Positions 22,738-34,425 of a DNA stretch of 64,000 nucleotides are shown piece after piece (the stretch's first letter is position 1; each line of letters starts with the position of its first letter). The translations under genes and the position numbers were made by a program. The stretch comes from Icerya purchasi (Eukaryota > Arthropoda > Insecta > Hemiptera > Monophlebidae): the NCBI GenBank assembly GCA_039619475.1, contig CM077116.1:274598758-274662757 (forward strand). The letters run 5' to 3'. The notes beneath the pieces were generated by a model that saw only the letters and a program-made list of their open reading frames with translations, made no database searches and was not told where the DNA came from.

Positions 22738-23160
22738 CTATAAGGCGGGGATAGTAGTCTCTTCAATAAGGCGCAAGGCGTCCGAGTGTTGTTTATAATG
22801 AGCAGCTTCATCAGCGATAACCTTTTGCTGTTTTTCTTCAAACGCCTTTGGATACCCAGCTTTCTGCACAGTAACCACTTGTAATCTTTCTTCCAACTCT
22901 TTATGATGTCGATCTTCAGCTTAGCGAACGCTGCGGCTGTAAAACGTTTTAGATCTTCCACAGTGGTCTCCGGTTGACTATGGAGTTTACTGGTCGAATC
23001 GTGCTTGGTCTAGCGCATCGAGCCAAGGTTTCTCTTCAGCCGCCCGTTTCTCGAGATCTCGTTTGATATTTTCAACATGACTATCATGCTGCCGTTTGGT
23101 AAGAGCACCCTTCGATTCGATCGCATCCGAGACATTTACTAGATGTTTTGCCCTACTCTG
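22738..23160 (-). pseudogene. Broken frame of a charged, coiled-coil-like protein (unidentified)
   Basis: The minus strand gives two blocks rich in E, K, Q and A. The first (23160 to about 22990) contains SDAIESKGALTKRQHDSHVE and IKRDLEKRAAEEKPWLDAL. The second (about 22917-22738) contains DRHHKELEERLQVVTVQK and FEEKQQKVIADEAAHYKQ. They are in different frames with stops between. The composition suggests a helical, coiled-coil host protein rather than a LINE, so a processed or degenerate pseudogene is possible. No family is claimed. Confidence 0.3.
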
Positions 23161-23229
23161 TCATCCATGCGACGCCCTATCCGTGTTCAGACACGATTCG
23201 CTTTCCAGAAGGAGAAGCACTTATCGAGA

Positions 23230-25215
23230 TAAAACTATAATACCCTGTCGACCTGCACCAAGTATAGAAGAAAACTTATCTATTTTAACCTTTGCGATCA
23301 ATAATGCAGCCCGAGCAACGATTCCGTCAACATCTAATTACCGACGTCGATGCGTTCCATGGTAATGTCCAGAAATTAAGTCCGCAATACGCCAACGGGA
23401 AAGAGCACTTAAAAAGTTCAAGGCAACGAGATTGCAGCAAGACTTAATTGCTTTTAAAAAATACAGAGCTAAAGCCCGTCTGCTGTTACAGATAAAAAAG
23501 CAGGAATCTTGGGTAGCTTTTGTTTCGTCCACCTCAAAGAACACACATAGTGCTATAATGTGAAAGAAGATAAAGACGCTTTACGGTAACTCCAGTTCCA
23601 CTCCGACCCCCTCTTTACTTATAAATGAGACGCTGCGAGGTGGCTGGTGCTTTTGCGCTCCACTTCACAAATGTTTCCTCGTCTGCCTCGTACATTCCTA
23701 ATTTACTTGCACAAAAAACATCAGTGGAAAGTGAGCCAATATCTTTCCTTTCTGAGAAATCCATTCTCAATAAATGAATTGGACTTCCAACTAAATAAGA
23801 GTAGAAACACTGCGCCAGGTGCGGATTTAATTCACCCATTCACGCTGAAACATTTTTCTCCTTCCACTAATAGTTTCCTACTGCATATTTATAATCATAT
23901 TTGGTCCTCATCATCCATCCCTAATTCCTGGAAAACTGCTTTAATAATCCGTGTTCTTAAATCAAACATATCGGTCCTTTTAAAAACTCTGGGAAAAATG
24001 GTGAATAAGCATCTCTATTCCGTCCTAGAATCTTTGAAGATCCTATCTACAATGCAGGTCGGTGGCCGTACATCAAAATCTGCAATTATGCACCTTCTGA
24101 GCCTAGTTCAGCTCAAAATAGAAAGTAATACTTATATTCGGTCTTTTTGACCCAGAAAAAGTTTTCGACCGCGCATCGCGATATGGTGCGCTTACTAAGC
24201 TGAAGAACGTCGGAATCAGCGAAAACATGGGTAATTTTATCCTCAACTTTCTTTCTGATAGAGCAATCCGAGTAACTAAAACATTTTCCTCCTTGCTCAT
24301 CGAAAATGGTATACCGCAAGGCTATGGCGCTGACTATATATAAATGACATGGCAGATTGTATACGGCCGCTACTTACAGCCCGCTTAAATATTGATGATC
24401 TTAATAGATCCCTTCCTTCTAATCTTCCGTCCAATGCGAGATCAATCCTTCAATCAACAATCAATAACTTAGAAATATAGGCTGATAACAATGATCTGGA
24501 ATTCTCTCTCCACAAAATCCGTATGTGTGAAATTTCACAAGAGACACCTGTCTCATCCCGATTCCGACATAACTCTATTCCTAAGAAATTCACCACTCCG
24601 ATTTTTCCACACAATTTAATTCTAGGGTCTTGTGTTTGATAAAAAACTGTCCTGGTTACATCACATTCACCATCTTAAGAATAAGTGCATGAAATCCTTG
24701 AATATAGTAAAATGTCTGTCAAATCCGAAATACAACATAAATCCTAAGTTCCTGCTAACTGTGTACAAATCTCTCACTTTAAGTAAATTGACCTATGGGT
24801 GCGAAGTTTATTCCTCATCAAACAAAGCACTCCTTAAATCGCTTGACAAAATCTATCACACTGCCATACACATTACCTTGGGAGCGCATAGGGCGTCGCC
24901 ATTGTTGTAAATCTGTTCACTAGCGGGTATCCCACCCTTAACGGTTATCCGAAGCTCCTATGAATTCAGAGATCTATTCAACTAGCACCAAGCTAAGCTA
25001 CAACGCAGCGACAATTTAATAATCCTACTACCGTCCTTTCCAAACGATCCTCTCCCCAGTGTACTATCCCTCCTTAAGGAAAATGGAACTAACTGAAACT
25101 CTGATCTTACACATCACAGTATGTTGAACTCCCATAGAAAGGAATTCGTAGCATTTCTGTCTGAGATCAGAAATATAAGAACTCCGGCCCGAAACAAAAT
25201 TCAAGCTTAGAAACT
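23230..25215 (+). pseudogene. 'Family D' LINE remnant: linker, RT and thumb
   Basis: A decayed plus-strand ORF in correct order. Linker: RRRCVPWW, then RERALKKFKATRLQQDL and KQESWVAFVSST (23330-23530). RT: NELDFQLNKSRNTAPGADLI and SWKTALIIRVLKSN (23770-23960), FDPEKVFDRASRYG (about 24148-24190), LIENGIPQG (about 24297) and a thumb with FDKKLSWLHHIHHLKNKC and SKLTYGCEVYSS (24632-24850). The FADD region is lost or unreadable near 24380-24480. Many stops and frameshifts. This differs from family A, whose sequence begins abruptly after about 25215. No poly(A) is seen at the junction. Confidence 0.75.
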
Positions 25216-25224
25216 TATCTAAGT

Positions 25225-26375
25225 AGGAGAATTCCTATACTATTTCCAATAATAAACTTCCTTATTTTATGTTTAACTTCCTGGGGTTTCTTCACTCCCC
25301 AAAAACTTTCTTTGCTCCCTTCATTATCTAAAACTTTTGGCTCCGCAGCTGCCAATCAAGAATTTAATTTTCTTATTAATTCTTCATTTCCTCTTCATTC
25401 CTCAATATTTACTGATGGTTCCAAGAGTTCAGGGGGAGTAGCTGCTTCCTTTTTCTTCCCAGTTAGTAATTCCGCTCAATCCTTCAGGCTGCCGTCTTTT
25501 TGCTCTATTTTCTCCGCGGAACTTTATGCGATTCTTCGAGCCGTTATAATTATTTCCTCAACTCAGTCCTTTGATAGATACCTAATCGTTTCGGACTCCA
25601 AAAGTGCTCTTCAATATCCTCTCCCTTTCCCTCATATTCCCCCGACTTTATTGTTTTCCGTATACGTTCTCTCATCTATAGTCTTTCCCTTTCCCATTCC
25701 ATTTCCATCGACTTTTTTTGGGTTCCAAGTCATGCGGGTATTGATGGTAACGAGACGGTGGATTCTCTAGCACGCTCAGCGTTACACTCTCCACATTTTG
25801 TTACAAAGATTACTGGTAGTTCACCTCTCCAAAGGAATGCATGTCAGACTTTGGTCAGATATGTATCCTCGCTGCTTTTCCAATCCTAACTCATTTTACT
25901 TTTCTATTCAGCCTAGACCCCATTCCTGTTCTTGATTCTATTATTTTTCTACTCTTAAACGTTTTTTCATTATTGTTATCTGCCGTCTGTGATTCAATCA
26001 TACTTTGCTCCCTTCCTCACGATATCGTTTTGCTCTTTCCCCGTCGGACCTTATTGTCCTTTGCACTCTGGCGACTGTTCTTTCGCTTGTAATCCTGACC
26101 ACGTGCTGTTTGAATGTTTCAGTCTTTCTTCCGAACGTAATATCATCCTGTACATTCAGCTATTAAAACTGAATTTTCCTATTCTATATTATAATGCTTA
26201 CTATATCTTAGCTTTTGCCGTCTTCAAAGGTGGTTCCTATTATTGGCTATTTTCTTTCATCGATTTCCGACCGGATTCAAATCTCTAATATAGTCCAATT
26301 GTGCTAGGTAGCTGCCCTTGATTGGCCACCCACTCCCCAAATGGAAAGGTAGAACAATAAAACCATTTAGGAAAA
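25225..26375 (+). pseudogene. Family A LINE 3' part (RNase H and C-terminus)
   Basis: It begins at ISNNKLPYFMFNF, matching ISYNNLPYFSFNF of the 54.6-kb copy. The RNase H is well kept in the frame 25312-25770: IFTDGSKSSGGVAASF (first Asp), FSAELYAILRAV (Glu) and VSDSKSAL (second Asp). WVPSHAGIDGNE-like sequence follows near 25720-25760 after a shift. The zinc-like C-terminal block survives out of frame near 26040-26110 (CPLHSGD, then CNPDHVLFECFSLS at 26089). The 3' UTR probably runs to the A-rich stretch near 26360. Confidence 0.8.
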
Positions 26376-28088
26376 AATAAAGGTCTACGTTTGGATTTTC
26401 AGCCGACGAATGTAGCCCCTATTTATTACGGGCTGGAGAATACATTTAATGTTGTACGGAAGTTTCGATGAAAGGGATATATTAAGATCGACAAGATATA
26501 ACGAGTTAGGAATTCCGTAACGTCATTTATATGAAGGATAAGTAGTTTTGGAGCGAAACCTTGAGGAATACCATTTTCTGTAAGCAAGAGAAAAGATAGC
26601 GATAGACTGATCTTTCTTCAAATCAACCTGTCCGGCAGATAGTTCGTTATGCAGCTGTAAGGTATTTATTTAAAACTTTCAGCAGTTCACTGTAAAAGTA
26701 GCGTGCAGTTATGCAGCTAGGATTTTCGCTACCAAACGTCAAATGTGCATAAATACAGATTTCTTTTTTTTTTTTTTAAATAAGCGCACTTCAACCGACC
26801 AAGGAATTGCCCATGTGATGGCCAATAATTAGAGGTGACCTCGTGCTGAAAGTTCTTCGTGCTCGCATTATAATGGCAGTTTGTCGCTTATGTAAATTTT
26901 ATTCGTGTTTAATTTGCTAATACGTGTTATTAGATGATTACGAAAATGCATATTTATGCGCTGAATATGTTGTTACGTACATAAATCCACCGTTTGACCT
27001 GTTTTCACTAGTTTACATGTCGCGTACATTTAATTTATATTTAATCTGTTCACGACATTAAAATTTATTAAAGGTAATTTTATGCGAAAAACATTTAGAG
27101 TTACATTTGTATGTGCTACCGAGTACAATGAAATTTTTCTAGCAGTTTTAGAAACGAAAAACTCGGCAATCACGTACACTAGCGAGTATGAACATATTTT
27201 TAAAGCGAAGAAACATTCCTTTAGAATAGAACTGTTTATCCTCATAATTTAGATATAACTTTAATCCATTAAACAATGCGCCTCTATCGTCTTCGTCTTA
27301 ATTTCGATTACCTCAACAGCAAAACCTTTTGCAGTTTCGCCGACAATAGGTTTGAAACTCGTTAAGAGTCCTTCTTTATGACGCCTTTCTTATTTTCTTC
27401 CTGCGTAGCTATCCAAATTTGACTTCTATCGTCCAAATTCGAATTCTTGTCTGCATCAAATGTAATACGAAACTCTCGCTACCGCTTTGGTGCACCAAAT
27501 TTCGGAAAATTTCAGAAATGTTTACCAAAACGCGCTACCGCTGTCCAATTTTAAGGCCATCGATTCCCTGACAAATGTCTTTCTGTCGTCCCTTCTAGAG
27601 ACATATTTACCTATTCTTATTCGCTTTTAATAACTGACGTTTCCGTTCCCAGGTTATACTTTTCCTTCAGTCACATAAGCTGGTTTTTTGATCACGAACG
27701 TGATTTACGGCCGGTGAGCATAGAAAAAAAAAGGGAAAACACAAAGTTAAACGAACAAAAACTTGTATAATCTCTTATTCATGTGACACGTTTCGAATTA
27801 ATTTTTTTATAAACAATATTCACAAAATTCAATTTTTAAAAATTTCCCTATATTTTTTCATTTTTTTCTATCAACATTGATTTATATCACAAAAAATTAC
27901 TTGGCGGATTTTAATTTAAAAATTCCTCTGATTTATACGTCATTTTTTCTCTCCACCCTTTTAACCGTTTTCTAATAAGCATCAATGTGTCCGGTATTCC
28001 TATTGTCATATATCGTCTTTTTCCTGAATAGAGCATATTAATTATATCTGTGTAATTCCTCTTTCGAAAGATTTAGTCTCTTCAAATC
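26376..28088. other. No identifiable gene; possible family A tail at 26764
   Basis: A T-rich tract at 26762-26777 followed by GCGCACTTCAACCGACC and ATTGCCCAT recalls the family A 3' end on the minus strand (GCGCATCAACTATGGACC, ATTGCCCAG). The match is short. The rest is anonymous. Confidence 0.35.
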
Positions 28089-28613
28089 TTTTTTTTTTTT
28101 TTTTTTTTTTTTTGGGGCGCATCAACTATGGACCATTGCCCAGACACAATGGGAAGAAGAGACAACTAACTAGAACCTAATTCGGTTGGAGACAGCTGAA
28201 ATAAAGGAACCGAGGACAAGAACAACAGACTGGGAAGGAAGGGACAAGATGTAAGACGCACAGTAAGGAGTGGGAAGCCCCAGCTTTATAAGGTGAAGAT
28301 AGAAAAGAGAGCGCTCCGCAGAAAGAGCAGAGCACTCGAAGAAAATGTGATCAGCATCACAGACAACTGCTTCATCTGGATGCAACGGACAATGAGGAGA
28401 GGGAAGCAAAGAGAAACGATAGCGTGAAGAGGGCAGCAGTGTATGATTAAAGCGCAGGCGGACAATAGAGGAAATTATAAATCGTGGAAGAGAGGGAAAC
28501 TCCGAGAACCATGGATGAGAAGGAAGTGTAGGTTGGATTGAAAGGTAGAAGGAACGATTGTTGGAAAAAGAAGAAGGGTACACATCCGACCAAAATCTGA
28601 AGTGAAGCTTCAC
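28089..28613 (-). mobile_element. 5'-truncated family A copy with intact C-terminal frame
   Basis: T tract 28089-28112, a 3' UTR with GGGGCGCATCAACTATGG, then an open frame 28170-28613 (147 codons). The frame matches the last 147 residues of the 54.6-kb ORF almost throughout: FRFWSDVYPSSFSNNRSFYL, LRFNHTLLPSSRYRF, CPLHPDEAVVCDADHIFFEC. Homology ends just above 28613, so the insertion is 5'-truncated there. The absence of stops suggests a fairly recent event. Confidence 0.85.
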
Positions 28614-30690
28614 CTCCTCTTCATTTACAGCAATTATTTTAAATTTCTCCTCTTAAAGCTTGACCCAATCCAAAACTCCTACCTGTGTCTGTACATTGGC
28701 GCCTTAAAATTTCCCATCCCTGTAATCTGAATCTATTACTCAACTACTGTTCATTCGCAGTTCACTGCTCGGAAATCGCTTTTTAATAAACCGCCTCCCC
28801 ATCTCTTCATCCGAACTCATTTCTTCCTATCTTTTTATTACAAATCATTGGCACCGTGCGCCTCGTAAAATTCAAATTCTGCAACATATACCTCGATTGC
28901 ACTTTCCGATTTTCCCCGTACGTGTTTCCATACAACAAACTTCTTTATTTTTCTCGTGACTTTAACCTATCAACTCTTTCACGCTTCGTGCTAATTCTCA
29001 CTGTGCAGTCAACTGAACATAATGCCCAACACAAATAATAATGCAATTAAAACATCAAATTAATAGAAATAGGCAAATTAGGACAACATATTTAAAATAG
29101 AAATTGAAATTAAGTGATCATTTTAAAAATAAACTACCACCAACAGGAACAAATTCTTAAATAACAATGTAATTTAATTATTCAGACTTTCCAGTGGAAA
29201 ATTTCCAAGAACATTTAAAGTGTTCTTCCCGAAAAATCGGCTTAAGCACTCAAAAACATAAAAACACAGCGGAGAACTTAATAATGAAAACATACTTAAA
29301 GGGAACAACTTAAATAGAGTTCCGTAAGAGTTATATAACTAAATTATATAACTAAATATGGATGTCGAAAGGATTTAACGAATAAAAACCAAATTTCTGT
29401 GTAACATAAAGTTAATCTCCAGCCCAATCATTATCCATTTTGTTCATTATTTTGTCATCGCTGGTTTTCTACCCGTTTATTACTTTTCGCTATCCACATA
29501 TTGTTCGTATTATTTGTTCCTTTCTCCTAACAATAATCAAGATATAATTGACTCCTTCGTTTTCTAATTGTTTCTGGGTAAAGGTCCCCCCGGTTGACGA
29601 GCCCAAAAAATTTAAAAAAAGTAATAATACCCGTTTATTATTCATGATTTTGCTTTTCATATAGAAATTTCTGTCCTTTTGCTTTTTCTTTCGATATTCC
29701 TTGTTTTTCAACCTACTTTTAAATTAGTTTATAATTGGGTTTTCCTTTTTACGGGAATCTTATTAACCGTCACGAAGGGAACACCTGAAAAAAACACCTT
29801 CGCAGCGCCCCTGGTAGCAGCATAAGTATCTTCTAGCAAATTCTTGGCATGCAAATATAATGCCAGATTTTCGGCAAACATTCTTCTTAATGAGGACGGT
29901 TTCAACGAACATGGAATGTCATATGTACCCTATGTGTACGAGGAATCGATTCGAAAAAATTGTCGTCCGCAAATACACGGTAGGTAGTGCTCTGTTTCCG
30001 TAAGACCTCTCTAATATCGAGATTCCGTCAATGGCAAACAATACTACTAATATCGCGATTATGTTTAAGCTGCCAAACAGAGTAGCCACTGAAGGATTTT
30101 TGAGCCGAGCTTCAAAAATCAGTAAGCTCTTTCAGGGTTTGCGTAGTGATTACACGATTTTTCGTAATCCGTCGTAATAGGGTTGCCTCATTTCTCGGCT
30201 TTCTTTTTGGTTTCCGAGACAGTTGAGGGCCCTCAGTTGAAGGTAAAGAGGTCTCGGCAATGATGCATTTACATTTTAAGAGCTGCTGGTTTCTCTTCAT
30301 AGTGTCCGAATTAAACTTTGAATTTGTTGAACTTTGCACTTTTCGCGTTGCGCAATTTTTTATGATCGTTATCAAACTCAGATTTAAACACCGGCGTCGA
30401 CTCTGTGACGACAGCAAAGTTCTCAAAACAAATATGCGTTTATTTCGTAGGACGAAAAACTGCAGAGTGTAAACCGCATGCTAGTTTCAGAATGAATCGA
30501 GGGGGCTTTAAGAAAAAATTTGCTCAGTGTGTGCCGGTAGATTAAACGATTTCTCGGTGCTAACAGCGTTCCCATCCGCAATGTTTCAGCAAGGAGCCAC
30601 CGTCCTGTTATGACCTAAAGAAAGATCTGGGTCGGATTCCTCGTTACACCGCTGTTTAATAGGCTCACAAAAATAACATAATCATAATGA
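28614..30690. other. Mostly anonymous; one family A tail and a weak Tc1-like block
   Basis: About 29405-29612 (plus) resembles the family A C-terminus and 3' UTR: a block like TTTCTGGGTAAAGGTCC, then GGTTGACGAGC and an A-rich end, as at 46390-46450. A minus-strand frame near 30130-30240 (RKPKRKPRNEATLLRRITKN, then a TLKELT helix) faintly recalls the DNA-binding part of a Tc1-like transposase. Nothing else was recognised. Confidence 0.35.
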
Positions 30691-30699
30691 TAATAATAA

Positions 30700-32362
30700 T
30701 GATTGAAATTGAAATTAAAATTGAAATTTATTTACATACATACAACACAATACAATATAATAATACAGGTTATAAACAAGTATATATCATGTGATTACAC
30801 ATACACATACACGCCGGTATACCCAGCATTCACCTTCACAAATACACCCTCACACATTTCGGTATACAAGCTCTCACACTGACACATTCATGCAATTTCT
30901 GCCTATGCGCTACAGGTGCGCGAGTAGCAGAAAATTTTCGCTTTTACATGTTTGCATGCTACATCATGGGCCGATTTATGTTGTTTTGCGTAAGATCAAA
31001 CATAGTAATTTGGATTTAAGTGAGTTTTATACACATAAGTTAGCCCATGTTTACACTAGATTAATTAATTATTATCAACTATAATAATTTCTAATACAGT
31101 TATTAATATATTACTTGTGCTCACTTATACCTCCGTCCCCTATAGCTACCATGTACACTTCAACTATAATGTAAATAGAAACTAGTAATAATACAGTTAA
31201 AAAAAAAAAATAAATAAAAAAAATAATAATAATAATAAAGAAAATAAAAATAAGAACATCTGTAATAATACTAAGAAAGTGATAATGACAACAATGATAA
31301 CCTTTATTATAACAACCGCAGTAAACGTAACAACCATAACAATAACTGCAATTTTAACAAAAGTGATAACCATTTAGTAGCTTCGGTCGGAATAATAAAG
31401 ATATGATAATTATATTAATGAGTATGATAATAAGAATATAATCGAAGCAGTTTGGAACAAGAGACTATGGTACATTATGCAGGTAATCAATTATTAACTT
31501 ACGTCTGTATTTATAGTTTCTGAGTTTCATTTTAAAAGTTACTGGGAGAGAGTTAAAAATAACTGGACCCATATATTTGGCTTGGATTCTTGTATGGTAC
31601 TTTTTATAAGATGGCACTTTGGCTTTCTCATCTGCAGACGCCCTTGTAATTCCAGACCTGGTTACAATATTAAACTTCTGTTTGTTTTTTATTACATAGT
31701 TTAATAGTTGGACTATGTACAGTTTTGGTACGGTTAGCAATTTTTTTGAGTCGATGTTGTGTTCCTTACTTGTTAAATTTCTGAATAATGATTTTTGAAG
31801 ATAATGTAAGGGTTTTGTAAGGTAATCTGTAGCATTTCCCCAGTGCACTATTCCATATGCAAGTGTAGGTTGATATAATTCTAGATACAATTGTGTGAGT
31901 TGTTTAGCATTAAAAAACTGCTTTAGGTAATAGAAAAGATAATTTAATTTTCTTAATTTTCCCGATAGATAGATGGGATGTTCATTCCATAATAATTTTG
32001 AGTCCAGATAGATCCCCAAATATTTTATCTCATACGCTCTATGGATAAATACATTGTCTTCCCACAAGATTTTTAATTGGTTCCACTTACTTTGAGGTAG
32101 ATAGCTATAAACAATATATTTCGTTTTATTAATGTTAAGACCTATAACGTTTTTCAACATCCAATCATGAATTTTGTCTACATCAGTTTGAACTAGTTTA
32201 TTTAAAACATCTTGAAATCTAGAACTTGTAACCAAAACAGTGTCATCAGTATAGCTAAATAGTTTTCCTGCTACCTTCAGGTTACATAAATCATTAATGT
32301 ATATTAAAAAGAGGGTAGGCCCCAAAATACTCCCCTGAGGTACTCCATATATTTGCATTACT
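30700..32362 (-). mobile_element. 5'-truncated CR1-like LINE
   Basis: The 3' end is a short-repeat tail rather than poly(A): on the minus strand an AATAAA runs into CAATTTTAATTTCAATTTC at about 30703-30735. A long 3' UTR (30736-31464) precedes a single open RT frame. The 5' end stops at about 32362, inside the GVPQGS motif region, against an AAT-rich microsatellite. The short-repeat 3' end and truncation fit CR1-type elements. Confidence 0.75.
31465..32358 (-). CDS. CR1-like reverse transcriptase, C-terminal 297 residues
   Basis: An uninterrupted frame starting at the RT palm. GVPQGSILGPTLFLIYINDL lies at residues 5-24, SYTDDTVLV near 35-43, LNINKTKYIVYSYLPQS near 73 and KYLGIYLDSKLLWNEH near 113. 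The thumb and C-terminus follow. The catalytic box reads TDD where ADD is usual; both aspartates are present. The ATG at 32358 is only the first Met left after truncation, so this is a fragment without endonuclease or fingers. The lack of stops over nearly 900 bases suggests a young insertion. Confidence 0.85.
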   Translation of the reverse strand: MQIYGVPQGSILGPTLFLIYINDLCNLKVAGKLFSYTDDTVLVTSSRFQDVLNKLVQTDVDKIHDWMLKNVIGLNINKTKYIVYSYLPQSKWNQLKILWEDNVFIHRAYEIKYLGIYLDSKLLWNEHPIYLSGKLRKLNYLFYYLKQFFNAKQLTQLYLELYQPTLAYGIVHWGNATDYLTKPLHYLQKSLFRNLTSKEHNIDSKKLLTVPKLYIVQLLNYVIKNKQKFNIVTRSGITRASADEKAKVPSYKKYHTRIQAKYMGPVIFNSLPVTFKMKLRNYKYRRKLIIDYLHNVP

Positions 32363-32646
32363 TTATCGCTTAGGGTATAAATAATGATAGTAATAATAAT
32401 GATAATAATAATTTTAAAGCAATTAATCCACCGTCTTTTTATTTCTTGACGTCATGCAGTACCGAACAACGAAAATTTAACATGCAAATTCGCGTAATTT
32501 ACCAAACATTTTTAAATAATAATGGCCGCACTTAATTTTCTTAAATGTTACGCATAATTTATTCACGAAATTATAGATGCGCATAACAAATGCCTTAGTT
32601 ATTCAACCATAATTAAGCATTAAACACCTACTCGCCTTCTCATATC

Positions 32647-32683
<37 letters not shown>

Positions 32684-33077
32684 CACATACTTGTGAAAGC
32701 TGTAAACACACAATTAAAAAAAAAAACACAAAGAAGAAACGCTGATGAATAATATAGGACATAATAAACAAAACAGTAGGAAAAAATTGAAACAAGGTAA
32801 GATTTTTAATTTCGTATTCGTGAAATGTTCTAAACCGGTTTGTAAATGCCACGTGTATATTTCAATATAAATTGAAAAAAAAACAAATTTTTTTAATTAT
32901 TATTTTCTAAAGGCTATGAATACTAGCCGAATTTTAAAGTTCGACCAATTTTGTCCACCGCACTTCTGACGCTGACTGATCGTTTTTTTACAATTACGCG
33001 GTAAATTTAGATTTATGTAAGTTAGTTCAGCGGGGAAAATATACTTACTACATTGCACACAAGTTTAGAATAATATT
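32363..33077. other. No gene; AT-rich with (AAT)n microsatellites
   Basis: Simple repeats at about 32370-32412 and 32648-32682 (AAT-type). The rest is anonymous. Confidence 0.6.
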
Positions 33078-33385
33078 AATTACAACGTAATTCTTAGGCT
33101 ACTCCCCATTAGAAAAAATGTCCCAATTTTATGTAACGCAAAATTCCTAAAAAATGTTCCAAAAAAATGTCCCAATTTTACGTAACGTTTGTTATATTTT
33201 ATAGGATTTTTTTGATTATGTTATATTATATTCATATGGATCGATTTAGAATTACGTTATAAATTTTGATCATTTTATACAAAGTATAGAAGAGAAAGAG
33301 ATAGAAATGTAAGCAAGAGGGGCAAAGGGACATAGCCCCTTGCGATGCCAAAATGGCCGAGTTTATATACATATATATATATATA
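33078..33385 (+). repeat. Dispersed hairpin-ended repeat, copy 1
   Basis: About 300 bp shared with 52180-52452. It opens with AATTACAACGTAATTCTTA (33078-33096), has the inverted form near 33247-33265, carries a duplicated ATGTCCCAATTTTA.GTAACG block between them, and ends with two small hairpins (GGGACATAGCCCC, GCCAAAATGGCC) against a TA microsatellite. No ORF. The class is uncertain; a non-autonomous rolling-circle (Helentron-like) element is one possibility. Confidence 0.65.
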
Positions 33386-33449
33386 CATCCCTCGATCCGT
33401 TTTAAGTCATTTTGTTCGTGACATGTGTATATAGTTATGTATGTATCAC

Positions 33450-33690
33450 GCATAGCTCAAAGACGAGTGGCCATAGAAAGTTGAAATTTTGTACCCGGAA
33501 TTTTTATCACATCTAATTGTGTATACCTTCGATTTTGGTTATAATCGGTTGTGGAAAAAGAGCATTTCTCTTGGAGGGTTTTTTTAGACATTTTCTTATA
33601 GTTCAAAAACGGGTACCAGCGGGAAATTGAAATTTTGTATTCGAGATTGCTATAATATGTAATTGTATACCTCCGATTTTCGTTACATCT
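33450..33690. repeat. Degenerate tandem duplication, about 150 bp spacing
   Basis: 33457-33545 and 33603-33690 share CAAA.ACG.GT, A.TTGAAATTTTGTA, ATAT/ATCTAATTGT.TATACC and CGATTTT.GTTA in the same order. It lies just beyond the hairpin-ended repeat and may belong to the same unit. No function is recognised. Confidence 0.5.
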
Positions 33691-34143
33691 TTTAAATTAA
33701 ATTTCTCACGCTGTTTTTATTTATTTTATATATTTTAGCTGAGTTACTCACTCGTTTGAATGTTTCATAGTTGCGCAAGGAACTAATCCACATCAGATTG
33801 TTTAAAGCAAAAAGTTTGTCATAGTGGGAAATTATCGCTGAGATCGACACTGATTTTTTCAGAAAATTTATTGAAACGACTCGCGCTAAGTGAAAATGTA
33901 ATCAGCATTTCAAATCTTTATAAGAGGAAATCATTTTTTAAACAATAATATGTGAACGAAAAAAAAACACTAAAAATCGATGATTTATTTTTTAAACAAA
34001 TTAATTACTAATTTCGCGGTATTTTTTTTGGTTCAGTGATTATTTTACGAGTTAAATATAATACTAATTAAAGGGGAAAAAATTAAAAACCCACCAACAT
34101 TAAATTAGATCTAATTGGACAGTAGTGAAACTGAAACGTAACG

Positions 34144-34425
34144 AGGCCGAAATGATCTAGGCCGAAATAATCTAGGCAGAAATAATCTAGGCAGAAATAA
34201 TCTAGGCAAAAATAATCTAGGCAGAAATAATCTAGGCAGAAATAATCTAGGCAGAAATAATCTAGGCAGAAATAATCTAGGCAGAAATAATCTAGGCAGA
34301 AATAATCTAGGCCAAAATAACCTAGGTCGAAATAATCTAGGCCTAAATAACTTAGGCCGAAATAATCTAGACCGAAATAATCTAAACCGAAATAATCTAG
34401 GCGAAACGTTCAGGGCGAAATGATA
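34144..34425. repeat. 15-bp minisatellite (GAAATAATCTAGGCA)n
   Basis: About 18 head-to-tail 15-bp units. The centre (about 34165-34310) is nearly uniform and the flanks drift: GATCTAGGCC at the left, TAACTTAGGCC, TCTAGACC and TCTAAACC at the right, ending in GGCGAAATGATACGG. Confidence 0.92.

Noticed and set aside
28070..28630. Target-site duplication CTCTTCA around the 28-kb family A copy
   Set aside because: Only 7 bp, and not directly against the tail, so it could be chance.
30112..30426. Tc1-like transposase remnant
   Set aside because: Only one weak helix-turn-helix-like stretch. No DDE residues or terminal inverted repeats were found, so it is mentioned but not called.
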